A stretch of 64,000 nucleotides of DNA from Jiangella mangrovi (GCF_014204975.1 NZ_JACHMM010000001.1:310001-374000), one strand, 5' to 3'. Positions 24,153-31,977 are shown, counted from the stretch's first letter. Notes: a model not told the origin generated them from the letters alone. Program-made: numbers and translations.

Positions 24153-24306
24153 CTTATGCGCAACCCCTCCGGCCCACATTCGCGTTGATCAGGAGGGTGG
24201 GCGGCAGGGTGGCGACGCACGACGCGGCCGGTCTAGCCGTTGGTCGTGCCGCCCCTCGACTTCAGGCCGATGCGGCGCCGGTACGCCCGCGGCGAGGCTC
24301 GACACC

Positions 24307-25260
24307 GTGGCCACCACCTCTCGGGCCCGCCCGGCCGGACCGACCGCCACCGCGGAACGGGCGCTCGGTCCGGATCTGGCGCGCGGCGTCATGCTGCTGT
24401 TCATCGCGCTGGCGAACACGCACTACTTCCTGCGCGGCGACGGCGGCAGCGGCGGCACCGGCGTCCGCGGCGGCTTCCCCACGGACGGCTCGGCGCTCGA
24501 CTCCGCCGTCACCTGGGTGATCGCCACGTTCGTCGATGGCCGGGCGTTCCCGATGTTCGGCCTGCTCTTCGGCTACGGCGTCGCCCAGCTGGTCCGCCGC
24601 AACGAGGCGCTCGGCCCGCGCGGCGCCCGGCGCCTGCTGTGGCGGCGGGCGCTGGTGCTGGTCGCGGTCGGCTTCCTGCATGCGATCCTGCTCTACGTCG
24701 GCGACATCCTGGCCGCCTACGGCGTGCTGCTGCTCCTCGGCGCCTGGACGGTGCGCTGGCGCAACCGCTGGCTGATCACGCTCGCGGCCGCGTTCTTCGC
24801 GCTCGGGATGCTGCCGTCGGGCGACTCGATGTCGGTCTCGACCGAGCCGCCGGACGCGTCGATGCTGCCACCGGACCTGGTCGCCATGGTCACCGAGCGG
24901 GTGCAGGTGCAGCCGTTCATCATGCTGCTCGGCCCCATCGGCTTCGCCGCCCCGTTCCTCGTCGGACTGGTCGCGGGCCGGGCGCGTGTCCTGGAGCGGC
25001 CCGAGCGGTACCGCCGGCTGCTCACCGTCACCGCGGGCCGCTGCACGACTGGACCGGTGTGCTGGGCGGGTTCGGCTACGCGGCACTGATCACGCTGGTC
25101 GGTGCGCGCCCCTCGAGGACGCGGCCCCGTCGTCACCGCCGACCGGATGCGGGCGACCGGCCGCCGCAGCCCCTTCGAGGTGCTCGTCCGCCGCGTCACC
25201 TACGGGCGCCGGCGGCTCCGGTCGCCGTTCCATGATCATCAAGGATCCACCACACCCTGA
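24307..25260 (+). pseudogene. Decayed DUF418/YeiB-like membrane protein gene
   Basis: The N-terminal 240 residues look normal for DUF418: GPDLARGVMLLFIALANTHYF, FVDGRAFPMFGLLFGYG, RRALVLVAVGFLHAILLYVGDIL. After YRRLLTVTAGR the frame is lost. A piece of the later domain (HDWTGVLGGFGYAALITLVGAR) is read in the third frame around 25050-25110. The first frame then hits TGA at 25087-25089, but downstream it again encodes a DUF418-like end (PFEVLVRRVTYGRRR). Roughly 100 residues between these pieces are also missing. So the gene carries deletions and at least one frameshift. Its last codon falls in the loop of the adjacent repeat hairpin. Confidence 0.75.
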
Positions 25261-25282
25261 TGTGGCGGATCCTTGATGATCA
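25233..25282. repeat. Perfect-stem copy of the GATGATCATCAAGGATC repeat module
   Basis: Arms 25233-25254 and 25261-25282 pair over 22 bp with one mismatch and a 6-nt loop. Each arm carries TGATGATC/GATCATCAAGGATCC, the same core as module B of the composite repeats at 698 and 63441, here doubled head-to-head. It lies between the DUF418 pseudogene and the convergent ECF41 gene and probably acts as a bidirectional terminator. Confidence 0.88.
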
Positions 25283-25318
25283 CGGCGCAGGGGCGGCAGC
25301 GGCCAGGCCGGCGGCTCC

Positions 25319-26245
25319 TCACGACCGAGTATGGTCGGCGCCCCAGCTCCGGAGCTTCTCCGGGTTGCGGACCGCCCAGATCCGGGTGATCCGGTCGCCG
25401 TCGACCTCGAACGCCATGACCGTCGCGGTGACGCCGTCGACCTGCAGCACCAGGCCGGGCCGGCCGTTCACCGTCCGCTCCAGCGCTCGCAGGCCGGGCA
25501 GCGGCGCCGCGACCTCGACGAGGAAGCGGGCGATCGTCTCGGCGCCGTGGACCGGCTCGAGCGCGGCGGGGACCAGCCCGCCGCCGTCGCTGATGGTCGT
25601 CGCGCCGGGGTCGAGCAGCCCGACGAGCGCCTGGATGTCCTTCGCCGCCCAGGCGTCCTTGAAGTCGCGGACCAGCTCGGCATGGCGATCGGCCGGGACG
25701 GCGGGCGCCTGGGTCGCGTCGATCCGGCGGCGGGCCGACGAGGCCAGCTTGCGGCAGGCGGCCGGCGTCCGCCCGACGATCTCGGCCACCTCGGGGAAGG
25801 AGTAGCGGAACACGTCGTGCAGCACGAACGCCACGCGCTCGGCCGGGGTCATGGAGTCGAGGACGACGAGGAAGGCCATGCTGATCGACTCGTCGAGGGT
25901 GACGCGGTCGGCCGGGTCGGCGGCCTCGCTGGTCTCGGTCGGCGGCCGGCCGGTGACCCACTCGGCACGGTCAGGCACCGGCTCGGGGATCCACTCGCCG
26001 ACGTAGCTCTCGCGCCGCGCCCGGGCGGAGCCGAGCTGGTCGAGGCAGATGCGGCCGGCGACGGTGGTCAGCCAGGCGGCGGGGGCGTCGATCGCATCAC
26101 GCTGCGCCTCCGTCATGGCGTACCAGCGCGCGTAGGTCTCCTGGACGACGTCCTCGGCGTCGGTGAGCGAGCCGAGCAGCCGGTAGGCCACGTTGATCAG
26201 CCGGCGCCGCTCGCTCATGATCGCCGTCAGGCTCGGATCGGTCAT
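25319..26245 (-). CDS. ECF41-group sigma factor with fused SnoaL-like C-terminal domain
   Basis: A 308-residue sigma factor. Region 2 is RLINVAYRLLGSLTDAEDVVQETYARW. Region 4 is LDSMTPAERVAFVLHDVFRYSFPEVAEIVGRTPAACRKLASSARRR. The C-terminal NTF2/SnoaL-like domain (about 195-308) has the ECF41 marks DGGGLVPAALEPVHG and WAVRNPEKL. In this group the extension, not an anti-sigma factor, controls activity. It faces the flavin oxidase gene, and both promoters match the ECF41 pattern. GGGAGGAG lies 7 nt before the ATG. Confidence 0.93.
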   Translation of the reverse strand: MTDPSLTAIMSERRRLINVAYRLLGSLTDAEDVVQETYARWYAMTEAQRDAIDAPAAWLTTVAGRICLDQLGSARARRESYVGEWIPEPVPDRAEWVTGRPPTETSEAADPADRVTLDESISMAFLVVLDSMTPAERVAFVLHDVFRYSFPEVAEIVGRTPAACRKLASSARRRIDATQAPAVPADRHAELVRDFKDAWAAKDIQALVGLLDPGATTISDGGGLVPAALEPVHGAETIARFLVEVAAPLPGLRALERTVNGRPGLVLQVDGVTATVMAFEVDGDRITRIWAVRNPEKLRSWGADHTRS

Positions 26246-26268
26246 CGGGCATCTCCTCCCGCACCGAT

Positions 26269-26295
26269 GACGATCGAGCGGGCCGGAGTGTGACG
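26269..26295 (-). promoter_or_regulatory. ECF41-type promoter of the sigma gene
   Basis: Minus strand: CGTCACA (26295-26289), 16 nt, CGTC (26272-26269). Transcription would begin near 26262, leaving a leader of about 17 nt holding GGGAGGAG before ATG 26245. Fits the promoter form TGTCACA-N16-CGTC that I recall for ECF41 sigma factors, with one mismatch. Suggests autoregulation. Confidence 0.72.
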
Positions 26296-26307
26296 TCCGG
26301 CCCGCGG

Positions 26308-26334
26308 AGTCACACTTCGCGCGGCCGCATCGTC
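26308..26334 (+). promoter_or_regulatory. ECF41-type promoter of the flavin oxidase gene
   Basis: Plus strand: AGTCACA (26308-26314), 16 nt, CGTC (26331-26334), with the same spacing as the divergent site. The predicted start near 26341 supports ATG 26380 as the oxidase start, because upstream in-frame codons would overlap the promoter. Confidence 0.72.
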
Positions 26335-26379
26335 AAGCGAGAGACAGCGAAATCCCGCGACGAGGACGGTTCCTTCATC

Positions 26380-27759
26380 ATGATCGGCACCAGCATCCAG
26401 CTCTCCCAGCTCCGTTCCGCGACCGGCGGCGCCGTCATCGCGCCCGGCGACGACGACTACGACTCCGCCAGGCGGCTGCTCGCCGGCGGCTTCGACCGGC
26501 GCCCGGCGGTGATCGTGCGGCCGGACGACACTGCCGGGGTGGCCGCCGCCGTCGGCATCGCCCGCGACGGCGGCATCTCCCTCTCCGTGCGCGCCGGCGG
26601 GCACGGCGGCGCCGGCCACGCCGTGATCGACGACGGCCTCGTGGTCGACCTGCGCGGCCTGACCCGGCTCGATGTGGACCTCGAGGGGCGCACCGCGTGG
26701 GCGGGCGGCGGCCTCACAGCGGGCGCCTACACGACGGCGGTCGCCGAGCACGGCCTCGCGACCGGGTTCGGCGACACCGGCTCGGTCGGCATCGGCGGCA
26801 TCACCCTCGGCGGCGGCGTGGGCCACCTCTCCCGGCTGCACGGCCTGACCGTCGACAACCTGCTGGCCGCGGAGGTCGTCACCGCCGACGGCCGGATCCT
26901 GCGGGTGGACGCGGACACCGAGCCGGACCTGTTCTGGGCGCTGCGGGGCGGCGGCGGCAACTTCGGCGTCGTCACCCGGTTCCGGTACCGGCTGCACGAG
27001 CTCCCGTCGGTCGTCGGCGGCCTGCTCCTGCTGCCGGCCACGGCCGAGAACATCGCGGCGTTCGCCGCCGCGGCCGCCGCCGCACCGGACGAGCTCAGCA
27101 CCATCGCCACCGTCATGCCTGCCCCGCCGCTGCCGTTCGTGCCCGAACACCTGCGCGGGCAGCTCGTCATCATGGGCACGCTCTGCTACGCAGGCCCGGA
27201 CGCGGCCGGCCAGCAGGCCGTCGCGCCGTTCCGCGACATCGCCGCGCCGGTGGCCGACCTGGTCCGCCCGATGCCGTACCCGGGCCTGTTCCCGCCGGAC
27301 GACCCGGACATGCCGCGGCCTGTCACGGTCGGCACCACCGGCTACCTCGACCACGTCGACCTCGCGACCGCCGAGACCATCGTCGACCACCTGAGCAGGT
27401 CCGACGCGCCGCTGCGGCTGGTCCAGCTGCGGGTGCTCGGCGGCGCGATCTCGCGGGTGTCGAACGACGCGACCGCCTACGGTCACCGGGCCGCGAACGT
27501 CATGGTCAACGTGGTGTCGATGGTCCTCGGCCCGCAGGACCGCCCGGCCCGGCAGCAGTGGGTCGACGACCTCACCACCGCCCTCGACCAGGGCGTCCCC
27601 GGCTCGTACGTCAACTTCGTCAGCGACGACGGCCCCGAGCACGCCCGCAGCGCCTATCCGCCGGCCACGTGGGACCGGCTGGCGGCGATCAAGGCGGTGT
27701 ACGACCCGGCGAACCTGTTCCGGTCGAACCACAACATCGCGCCGGTCGTCGGCAGCTGA
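26380..27759 (+). CDS. FAD-linked oxidase, berberine-bridge-enzyme type
   Basis: A 459-residue PCMH/BBE flavoprotein. FAD is expected to be covalently bound to His75 in SVRAGGHGGAGHAV. The second covalent site, a Cys in relatives with double linkage, is not present: the motif reads FGDTGSVGIGGITLGGGVG. The C-terminal BBE segment ends YVNFVSD..YPPATWDRLAAIKAVYDPANLFRSNHNI, which is typical. No signal peptide. ECF41 genes usually sit next to an oxidoreductase, decarboxylase or epimerase, and this is the expected target. Substrate unknown: sugars or aromatic compounds are possible. Confidence 0.9.
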   Translation: MIGTSIQLSQLRSATGGAVIAPGDDDYDSARRLLAGGFDRRPAVIVRPDDTAGVAAAVGIARDGGISLSVRAGGHGGAGHAVIDDGLVVDLRGLTRLDVDLEGRTAWAGGGLTAGAYTTAVAEHGLATGFGDTGSVGIGGITLGGGVGHLSRLHGLTVDNLLAAEVVTADGRILRVDADTEPDLFWALRGGGGNFGVVTRFRYRLHELPSVVGGLLLLPATAENIAAFAAAAAAAPDELSTIATVMPAPPLPFVPEHLRGQLVIMGTLCYAGPDAAGQQAVAPFRDIAAPVADLVRPMPYPGLFPPDDPDMPRPVTVGTTGYLDHVDLATAETIVDHLSRSDAPLRLVQLRVLGGAISRVSNDATAYGHRAANVMVNVVSMVLGPQDRPARQQWVDDLTTALDQGVPGSYVNFVSDDGPEHARSAYPPATWDRLAAIKAVYDPANLFRSNHNIAPVVGS

Positions 27760-27910
27760 CGGGCGAAGCGGGCCAAGGCCCGAGGGTGCGCGCATGAGCC
27801 GCTTCAGTGTGAGATCTCTGCCTGATCCGTGTGGCGCTGCTGTCGCTCCGGCGACAGTTTCTCCACACACCCAGCGCTACCTCGGGCTGTTCGAGCACCG
27901 CGCGGCGGGC

Positions 27911-28477
27911 TCAGCGCGCGGCGCGTAGACGACGGCGGTAGTCGGCGGCGCGGGCGCGGTTCTGGCACTGGACGGAGCAGAACCGGCGCCGGCCCGCCGG
28001 CGAGACGTCGACGTAGACGTCCGCGCACCCGCCGTCGACGCAGATGCCCAGGCGGCCGGGGTCGCGCCCGGTCAGCTGGTCACGCAGCGCGAGCAGGGCG
28101 GCCGCGAGCAGGGCGTCGTCGGCGGTCGTACGCCAGACCGGGCGGACGCGGACGCCGCCGCCGCCGTCGCCGTCGCCGCCGCCGTCGTCGATGACGAGGT
28201 CGGGCCGGACGGTGAGGCCGGCGAGCAGGGCGGAGATCCGCCCGACCCGCTCCGCCGTCGTCGGCAGGTCGAAGATCGCGAACACCAGGTCGGCGAAGGC
28301 GACGAGGTCGGCGTCGGTCAGCCGGTCCGCGAGGTCGCGCGGCAGGCCGGCGCCGTGGACATGGCCGGCCCGGGCGGGAACATCCGAGCGCGCGCCGGCG
28401 CGGCGAGGCTCGGCGCCCCACCCGTTCACCAGCTCGACGAGCGTGTCCATCGGCATCGGCCGCACCTGGACGTCCAC
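27911..28477 (-). CDS. CGNR zinc-finger / ABATE-domain regulator
   Basis: A 188-residue protein. The ABATE-like N-terminal domain begins MDTLVELVNGWG; the C-terminal finger reads LGICVDGGCADVYVDVS..RRRFCSVQCQNRARAADYRRR, giving the Cys pairs and the CxNR motif of the CGNR family. A glycine/aspartate run (about 108-116) separates the domains. GTG start at 28477; in-frame ATGs at residues 8 and 10 are alternatives. Divergent from the LacI-like gene with a shared control region. CGNR proteins are thought to act as stress-related transcription factors. Confidence 0.82.
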   Translation of the reverse strand: MDVQVRPMPMDTLVELVNGWGAEPRRAGARSDVPARAGHVHGAGLPRDLADRLTDADLVAFADLVFAIFDLPTTAERVGRISALLAGLTVRPDLVIDDGGGDGDGGGGVRVRPVWRTTADDALLAAALLALRDQLTGRDPGRLGICVDGGCADVYVDVSPAGRRRFCSVQCQNRARAADYRRRLRAAR

Positions 28478-28488
28478 GACCTCAACAT

Positions 28489-28520
28489 AACGCGTTGCGG
28501 AGCTTCATCGCGTTGCGTAA
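28489..28520. promoter_or_regulatory. Repeated CGCGTTGCG sites in divergent promoter region
   Basis: CGCGTTGCG occurs at 28491-28499 and 28509-28517 in the same orientation, 18 bp apart. The second continues to CGTTGCGTAACG, a near-palindrome. AACGCGTT (28489-28496) is itself palindromic. Possible operator for the LacI-like protein or the CGNR protein. Confidence 0.45.
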
Positions 28521-28559
28521 CGTGATGAATCAACCTTTCGCGTGACGATCGGAGTCTCG

Positions 28560-29084
28560 ATGGTGGCGAAGATGCGCGACGTGGCCGAGCGGGCCGGGGT
28601 CTCGCTGAAGACGGTCTCGAACGTGATCAACGACCACCCGAACGTCACTCCGGCCACGCGCACCAAGGTCGAGGCGGCGATCACCGCCCTGGACTACCGG
28701 CCCAACATCACCGCCCGCGCCCTGCGCAGCGGCCGCGTCGGCGTGGTCGCCCTCGCCGTCCCCGACCTCGACTCCCCCTTCTTCGCCGCCCTCGCCGCCG
28801 CCGTCGGCCGGGCCGCGAAACGCCACGACCACGCCGTCCTCGTCGAGCAGACCGACGGCGACCCCGACTCCGAGCGGCTGGCGCTCGACGGCCTGCGCAA
28901 CCGCCTCGTCGACGGCGTCCTCCTGTGGCCGACGGTGGTCACCACCGGCATTGATGGCGCCCGGCCCGTCGTCCTGCTCGGCGGCGGCCCTCCCGGGGCG
29001 GTGACGGCAGGCGCGGACGACCTGGCCCGCGACGCCGTCGGCCTCCTGCTCGCCCGCATCGCCGCCGCGACGATGCGGAACTGA
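28560..29084 (+). CDS. Truncated LacI-family regulator
   Basis: A 174-residue protein. The LacI helix-turn-helix and hinge are complete: MRDVAERAGVSLKTVSNVINDH and YRPNITARALRSG. The ligand domain starts normally (VGVVALAVPDLDSPFFAALAAAV) but stops after VVLLGGG and a short tail, where normal LacI proteins run to about 340 residues. Only the first lobe is partly present, so sugar sensing is doubtful. The stop is clean and codon usage is normal up to the end. ATG at 28560 is 5 nt after GGAG. It might be a remnant or a ligand-blind DNA-binding protein. Confidence 0.75.
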   Translation: MVAKMRDVAERAGVSLKTVSNVINDHPNVTPATRTKVEAAITALDYRPNITARALRSGRVGVVALAVPDLDSPFFAALAAAVGRAAKRHDHAVLVEQTDGDPDSERLALDGLRNRLVDGVLLWPTVVTTGIDGARPVVLLGGGPPGAVTAGADDLARDAVGLLLARIAAATMRN

Positions 29085-29110
29085 CCGCGCCCTCGTGTCA
29101 GGCTGGGCGG

Positions 29111-29560
29111 GTGGAGTTCACCTCGATACTCGAGTCCAGCGGCGGCAACAAGGCCGGTTTCGTCGTCCCCGACGCCGTCGTCGACGGGCTGGGCGGCGGG
29201 AAGCGCCCGAAGGTCGCCGTCACCGTCGCCGGCTATACCTACCGCAGCTCGATCGCGCGCATGGGCGAGCGCTACATGGTCGGCATGAGCATCGACCGGC
29301 GCGCCGAGGCCGGTGTCACCGTCGGCGACACCTACGACGTCGACATCGTGCTCGACGACGCGCCCCGCGAGGTCGACCTGCCACCCGACCTCGCCGCTGC
29401 CCTCGACGCCGTCCCGGCGGCGAAGGAGTTCTGGCAGACGCTGTCGCACAGCAAGCAGCAGTGGCACGTCCTGCAGGTCACCGGGGCGAAGAAGCCCGAG
29501 ACCCGAGCGAAGCGAGTCGAGACCTCCGTCTCCATGCTCGCCGAGGGTCGCGCCCGCTGA
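29111..29560 (+). CDS. YdeI/DUF1905 family protein
   Basis: A 149-residue protein. The N-terminal DUF1905 barrel begins MEFTSILESSGGNKAGFVVPDAVVDGLGGGKRPKVAVTV, and YRSSIARMGERYMVG is its second half. The C-terminal helical OmdA-like segment is AAKEFWQTLSHSKQQWHVLQVTGAKKPETRAKRV. Role unknown. The family is often linked to cationic stress. GTG start at 29111. It sits 26 bp after the LacI-like gene on the same strand. Confidence 0.78.
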   Translation: MEFTSILESSGGNKAGFVVPDAVVDGLGGGKRPKVAVTVAGYTYRSSIARMGERYMVGMSIDRRAEAGVTVGDTYDVDIVLDDAPREVDLPPDLAAALDAVPAAKEFWQTLSHSKQQWHVLQVTGAKKPETRAKRVETSVSMLAEGRAR

Positions 29561-29605
29561 CCGGCGCTCGACTCCCGCCCGTGCGCGCTCGCCATGTCGC
29601 GCGCG

Positions 29606-29917
29606 TCATCGGCTCGCGCAGCCGACGCAGAGTCTGGTCCACGGCCGCAGTTCGAGGCGCTCGGGCGGAATGACGGCGCCGCATCGTTCGCAGTCGCCGA
29701 AGGCGCCGCGGGCGAGCCTGGCCTGAGCGGCCTCGACCTCGCTGAGGAGGTAGGCGACCCTGGCACGGTACGCAGCTTCGGTCGCGTCGCCGTCGGCGGC
29801 CGGAAGGTCGTCGAGCTGGCGTCGCCGCATGGCCGCGGCCTCGGCCAGTGCGTCCTGGATGCGGGCCTCGACGTGGGAGGGAATGGTGGCGTGGGGGTCG
29901 TGTGCGTGAGCGTTCAT
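29606..29917 (-). CDS. DksA/TraR-type C4 zinc-finger protein
   Basis: A 103-residue protein with an N-terminal helical part (RIQDALAEAAAMRRRQLDD..EAAYRARVAYLLSEVEAAQARL) and a C4 finger FGDCERCGAVIPPERLELRPWTRLCVGC. In DksA/TraR proteins this part reaches the RNA polymerase secondary channel. ATG at 29917 is preferred because the longer upstream frame is arginine-rich and not family-like. It is shorter than DksA, as common in actinobacteria. Confidence 0.85.
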   Translation of the reverse strand: MNAHAHDPHATIPSHVEARIQDALAEAAAMRRRQLDDLPAADGDATEAAYRARVAYLLSEVEAAQARLARGAFGDCERCGAVIPPERLELRPWTRLCVGCASR

Positions 29918-30003
29918 CGTCCTGTCCCTGGGTATGGCGGTGAGCGCACCCGCATCGGGGCGCGCTGATTCACGCGCGTCGTCGGGCACGCGGTGAGGAG
30001 GGG

Positions 30004-30168
30004 TCAGGAACAGGTCGGCGGAGCGCGGTCGACGCTGCGGCGCAGCACGTCGAGACCGCGGATCCCGCGCGCGGTCCGCGCGAGCTCGAGGGCCAGCAGT
30101 GCCGGCCCCGAGAGAACGTGGGCGGGCTCGGCTGTCGCCGATGGTGCCGCCACCCACTGCTCGATCAT
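30004..30168 (-). CDS. Possible 54-residue small protein
   Basis: Frame beginning MIEQWVAAPSATAEPAHVL, then a likely helix LLALELARTARGIRGLDVLRR. GC at third codon positions is about 85%, in line with real genes here. No Shine-Dalgarno sequence and no family recognised. It lies between the DksA-like gene and map. Confidence 0.35.
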   Translation of the reverse strand: MIEQWVAAPSATAEPAHVLSGPALLALELARTARGIRGLDVLRRSVDRAPPTCS

Positions 30169-30243
30169 GAGGGCACCATAGCAATGCGCTCCGCAGGCAG
30201 GACTCCGGTCGAGCAACCGGGTCCGGCCGTGGGCGCCGATTTC

Positions 30244-30260
30244 AATACCGGTATAGTTAT
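30244..30260 (+). promoter_or_regulatory. Palindromic promoter element upstream of map
   Basis: AATACCGGTATAGTTAT contains the perfect palindrome ATACCGGTAT (30245-30254) joined to a TATAGT-type -10 box. Transcription would begin near 30262, with a leader of about 35 nt before the map ATG. Nearly the same string, ACCGGTATTAGTAT, is the promoter of the HTH-argS-lysA operon. Confidence 0.55.
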
Positions 30261-30298
30261 CGCCGACCGTCAGGGAACGCCGTCCGCGAAGGTGCCGC

Positions 30299-31066
30299 AT
30301 GATCGAGTTGAAGACCGCCGCCGAGATCGAGAGCATGCGCGCCGCCGGGCGCGTGGTGGCCACCGTCCACGCCGAGGTGCGGGCGCACGCCGCCCCGGGG
30401 GTCTCGCTGCTGGAGCTGGACGAGGTAGCCCGCAAGGTCATCGACGGCGCCGGGGCGGGGTCGTCCTTCCTCGGGTATCACCCGCGCTTCGGCGCGACGC
30501 CGTATCCGGGCGTCATCTGCACGTCGGTCAACGACATCATGCTGCACGGCCTGCCCACGGCGTATCAGCTGCGCGACGGCGACCTGCTCAGTGTCGACTG
30601 CGGCGCGCACGTCGACGGCTGGCACGCGGACGCGGCGATCAGTTTCGTCGTCGGGACGGCGCAGGCCGAGGACCTCGCGCTCATCGATGCCGCCGAGCGG
30701 ACCCTCGCGGCGGGCATCGCCGCCGCCCAGCCGGGCGGGCACATGGGTGACATCGGTCACGCCATGTCGGAGGTCGGCCGGGCCGCGGGGTACGGCATGC
30801 AGAACGACTTCGGCGGCCACGGCATCGGCCGGGCCATGCACGAGGAGCCGTTCGTGCCCAACGAGGGGCGGCCGGGGCGCGGCTTCCGGCTGCAGCCGGG
30901 CCTGGTCATCGCCATCGAGCCCAGTCTCATGGCCGGCGGCCACGACGGCTACCACATGGCCGACGACGGGTGGTCGCTCGTGACCGACGACGGCAGCCGC
31001 AGCGTGCACGTCGAGCACACCGTGGCGATCACCGCGGAGGGGCCGCGCATCCTCACCGTGCTGTGA
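30299..31066 (+). CDS. map: Methionine aminopeptidase type I
   Basis: A 255-residue enzyme that removes the initiator methionine from new proteins. Metal ligands are visible: Asp100 and Asp111 in SVDCGAHVDGWHADA, His174 in FGGHGIGRAMHEEP, Glu207 in VIAIEPSL, Glu239 in VHVEHTVAIT. His83 in IMLHGLP is the substrate-binding histidine. No N-terminal zinc-binding extension. It is monocistronic and followed by tRNA-Arg. Actinobacteria often have two such genes. The one in the ribosomal-protein region is not seen here. Confidence 0.96.
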   Translation: MIELKTAAEIESMRAAGRVVATVHAEVRAHAAPGVSLLELDEVARKVIDGAGAGSSFLGYHPRFGATPYPGVICTSVNDIMLHGLPTAYQLRDGDLLSVDCGAHVDGWHADAAISFVVGTAQAEDLALIDAAERTLAAGIAAAQPGGHMGDIGHAMSEVGRAAGYGMQNDFGGHGIGRAMHEEPFVPNEGRPGRGFRLQPGLVIAIEPSLMAGGHDGYHMADDGWSLVTDDGSRSVHVEHTVAITAEGPRILTVL

Positions 31067-31140
31067 GACGGACGGCGGGCGGGCACACGAGTATCGGTTC
31101 GCTCCGCGCCGCCGGGTGCTGGTAGCCTTTGCTGGCCCGA

Positions 31141-31213
31141 GCCCGCGTAGCTCAGGGGATAGAGCGTCTGCCTCCGGAGCAGAAGGCCGTAGGTTCGAAT
31201 CCTACCGCGGGCA
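31141..31213 (+). tRNA. tRNA-Arg (anticodon CCG)
   Basis: A 73-nt cloverleaf: acceptor stem GCCCGCG/CGCGGGC, D stem GCTC/GAGC, anticodon stem TCTGC/GCAGA with loop CTCCGGA (anticodon CCG, reads CGG), T arm GTAGG TTCGAAT CCTAC, discriminator A. The CCA end is not encoded. Confidence 0.97.
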
Positions 31214-31303
31214 CCCAGTTCAGCACCGATGTCGATCATCGCCTCGTGATCGAATGATCACTCGACGACACCACCTCTGATGGCGCAGCGCTTTGCGATC
31301 TCA

Positions 31304-31342
31304 AATTGTGTCTTGCGGATACTGTTTCCATAGGACACAATT
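31304..31342. promoter_or_regulatory. Inverted repeat upstream of reductase gene
   Basis: AATTGTGTC (31304-31312) and its complement GACACAATT (31334-31342) are 21 bp apart. ACAATTGT at 31338-31345 is a palindrome. They sit 30-70 bp before the start and could be an operator for a MarR/TetR-like regulator. The cognate regulator is not adjacent. Confidence 0.5.
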
Positions 31343-31373
31343 GTCCAAGGGCGCCAGACGCGAAGGAGCTGCC

Positions 31374-31955
31374 ATGAGCAAGGTCATCGCCGGAATCTCG
31401 ATGTCGCTGGACGGGTTCGTCACCGGGCCCAACGTCACCCGCGAGCAGCAGCTCGGAGACGGCGGCGAGGTCCTGCACAGGTGGCTGCACCAGCCGGACC
31501 CGCGCGACAGCGAGCTGCTGGCCGCGATGGGAGAGGGACTCGGATCGATCCTCATGGGCCGGGTCTCCTATGACCTGGCCGAAGGCGATGGCGGCTGGGG
31601 CGACGGCGGACCCGCCGGCCCGGCGCCGTGTTTCGTGCTCACCCACAACCCGCCGGCTCCCGGGACGGTCCGGGCGCCGTCGGTGTTCACGTTCGTCGCC
31701 GACGGCATCGACAGCGCGGTGACACAGGCGAAGTCGGCGGCGGCGGGCAAGGTGGTCGGCGTCCACGGCGCCAGCGCCACCCAGCAGTGCCTCGCCGCCG
31801 GGCTGATGGACGAGATCCAGATCCACCTGGCCCCGGTCCTGCTCGGCAGCGGGACGCGGCTGTTCGAGCACCTGGGCGGCCGGGTCCAGCTCGAGCGCAC
31901 CATGGTGGTCGACACGCCGAACGCCACCCACCTGCGGTTCAGGGTGATCCGCTGA
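31374..31955 (+). CDS. Dihydrofolate-reductase-like protein (RibD C-terminal domain)
   Basis: A 193-residue protein beginning MSKVIAGISMSLDGFVTGPN, typical of the RibD_C/DHFR-like family. Other conserved parts are ILMGRVSYDL, FVLTHNPP and GVHGASATQQCLAAGLMDEIQIHLAPVLLGSGTRLFEHL. Probably an NADPH-dependent reductase of small molecules, not a folate enzyme in fact. AAGGAG at 31363 precedes the ATG. Confidence 0.87.
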   Translation: MSKVIAGISMSLDGFVTGPNVTREQQLGDGGEVLHRWLHQPDPRDSELLAAMGEGLGSILMGRVSYDLAEGDGGWGDGGPAGPAPCFVLTHNPPAPGTVRAPSVFTFVADGIDSAVTQAKSAAAGKVVGVHGASATQQCLAAGLMDEIQIHLAPVLLGSGTRLFEHLGGRVQLERTMVVDTPNATHLRFRVIR

Positions 31956-31977
31956 CGGCTGGCGCTCCTCCACGATT

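Noticed and set aside
26290-26379. Longer N-terminus for the flavin oxidase from an ATG at 26290
   Set aside because: It would run through the ECF41-type promoter, and the added residues do not look like the family.
29918-30184. Longer N-terminus for the DksA-like protein
   Set aside because: The added part is an Arg/Pro-rich stretch overlapping another small frame; the family start is at 29917.
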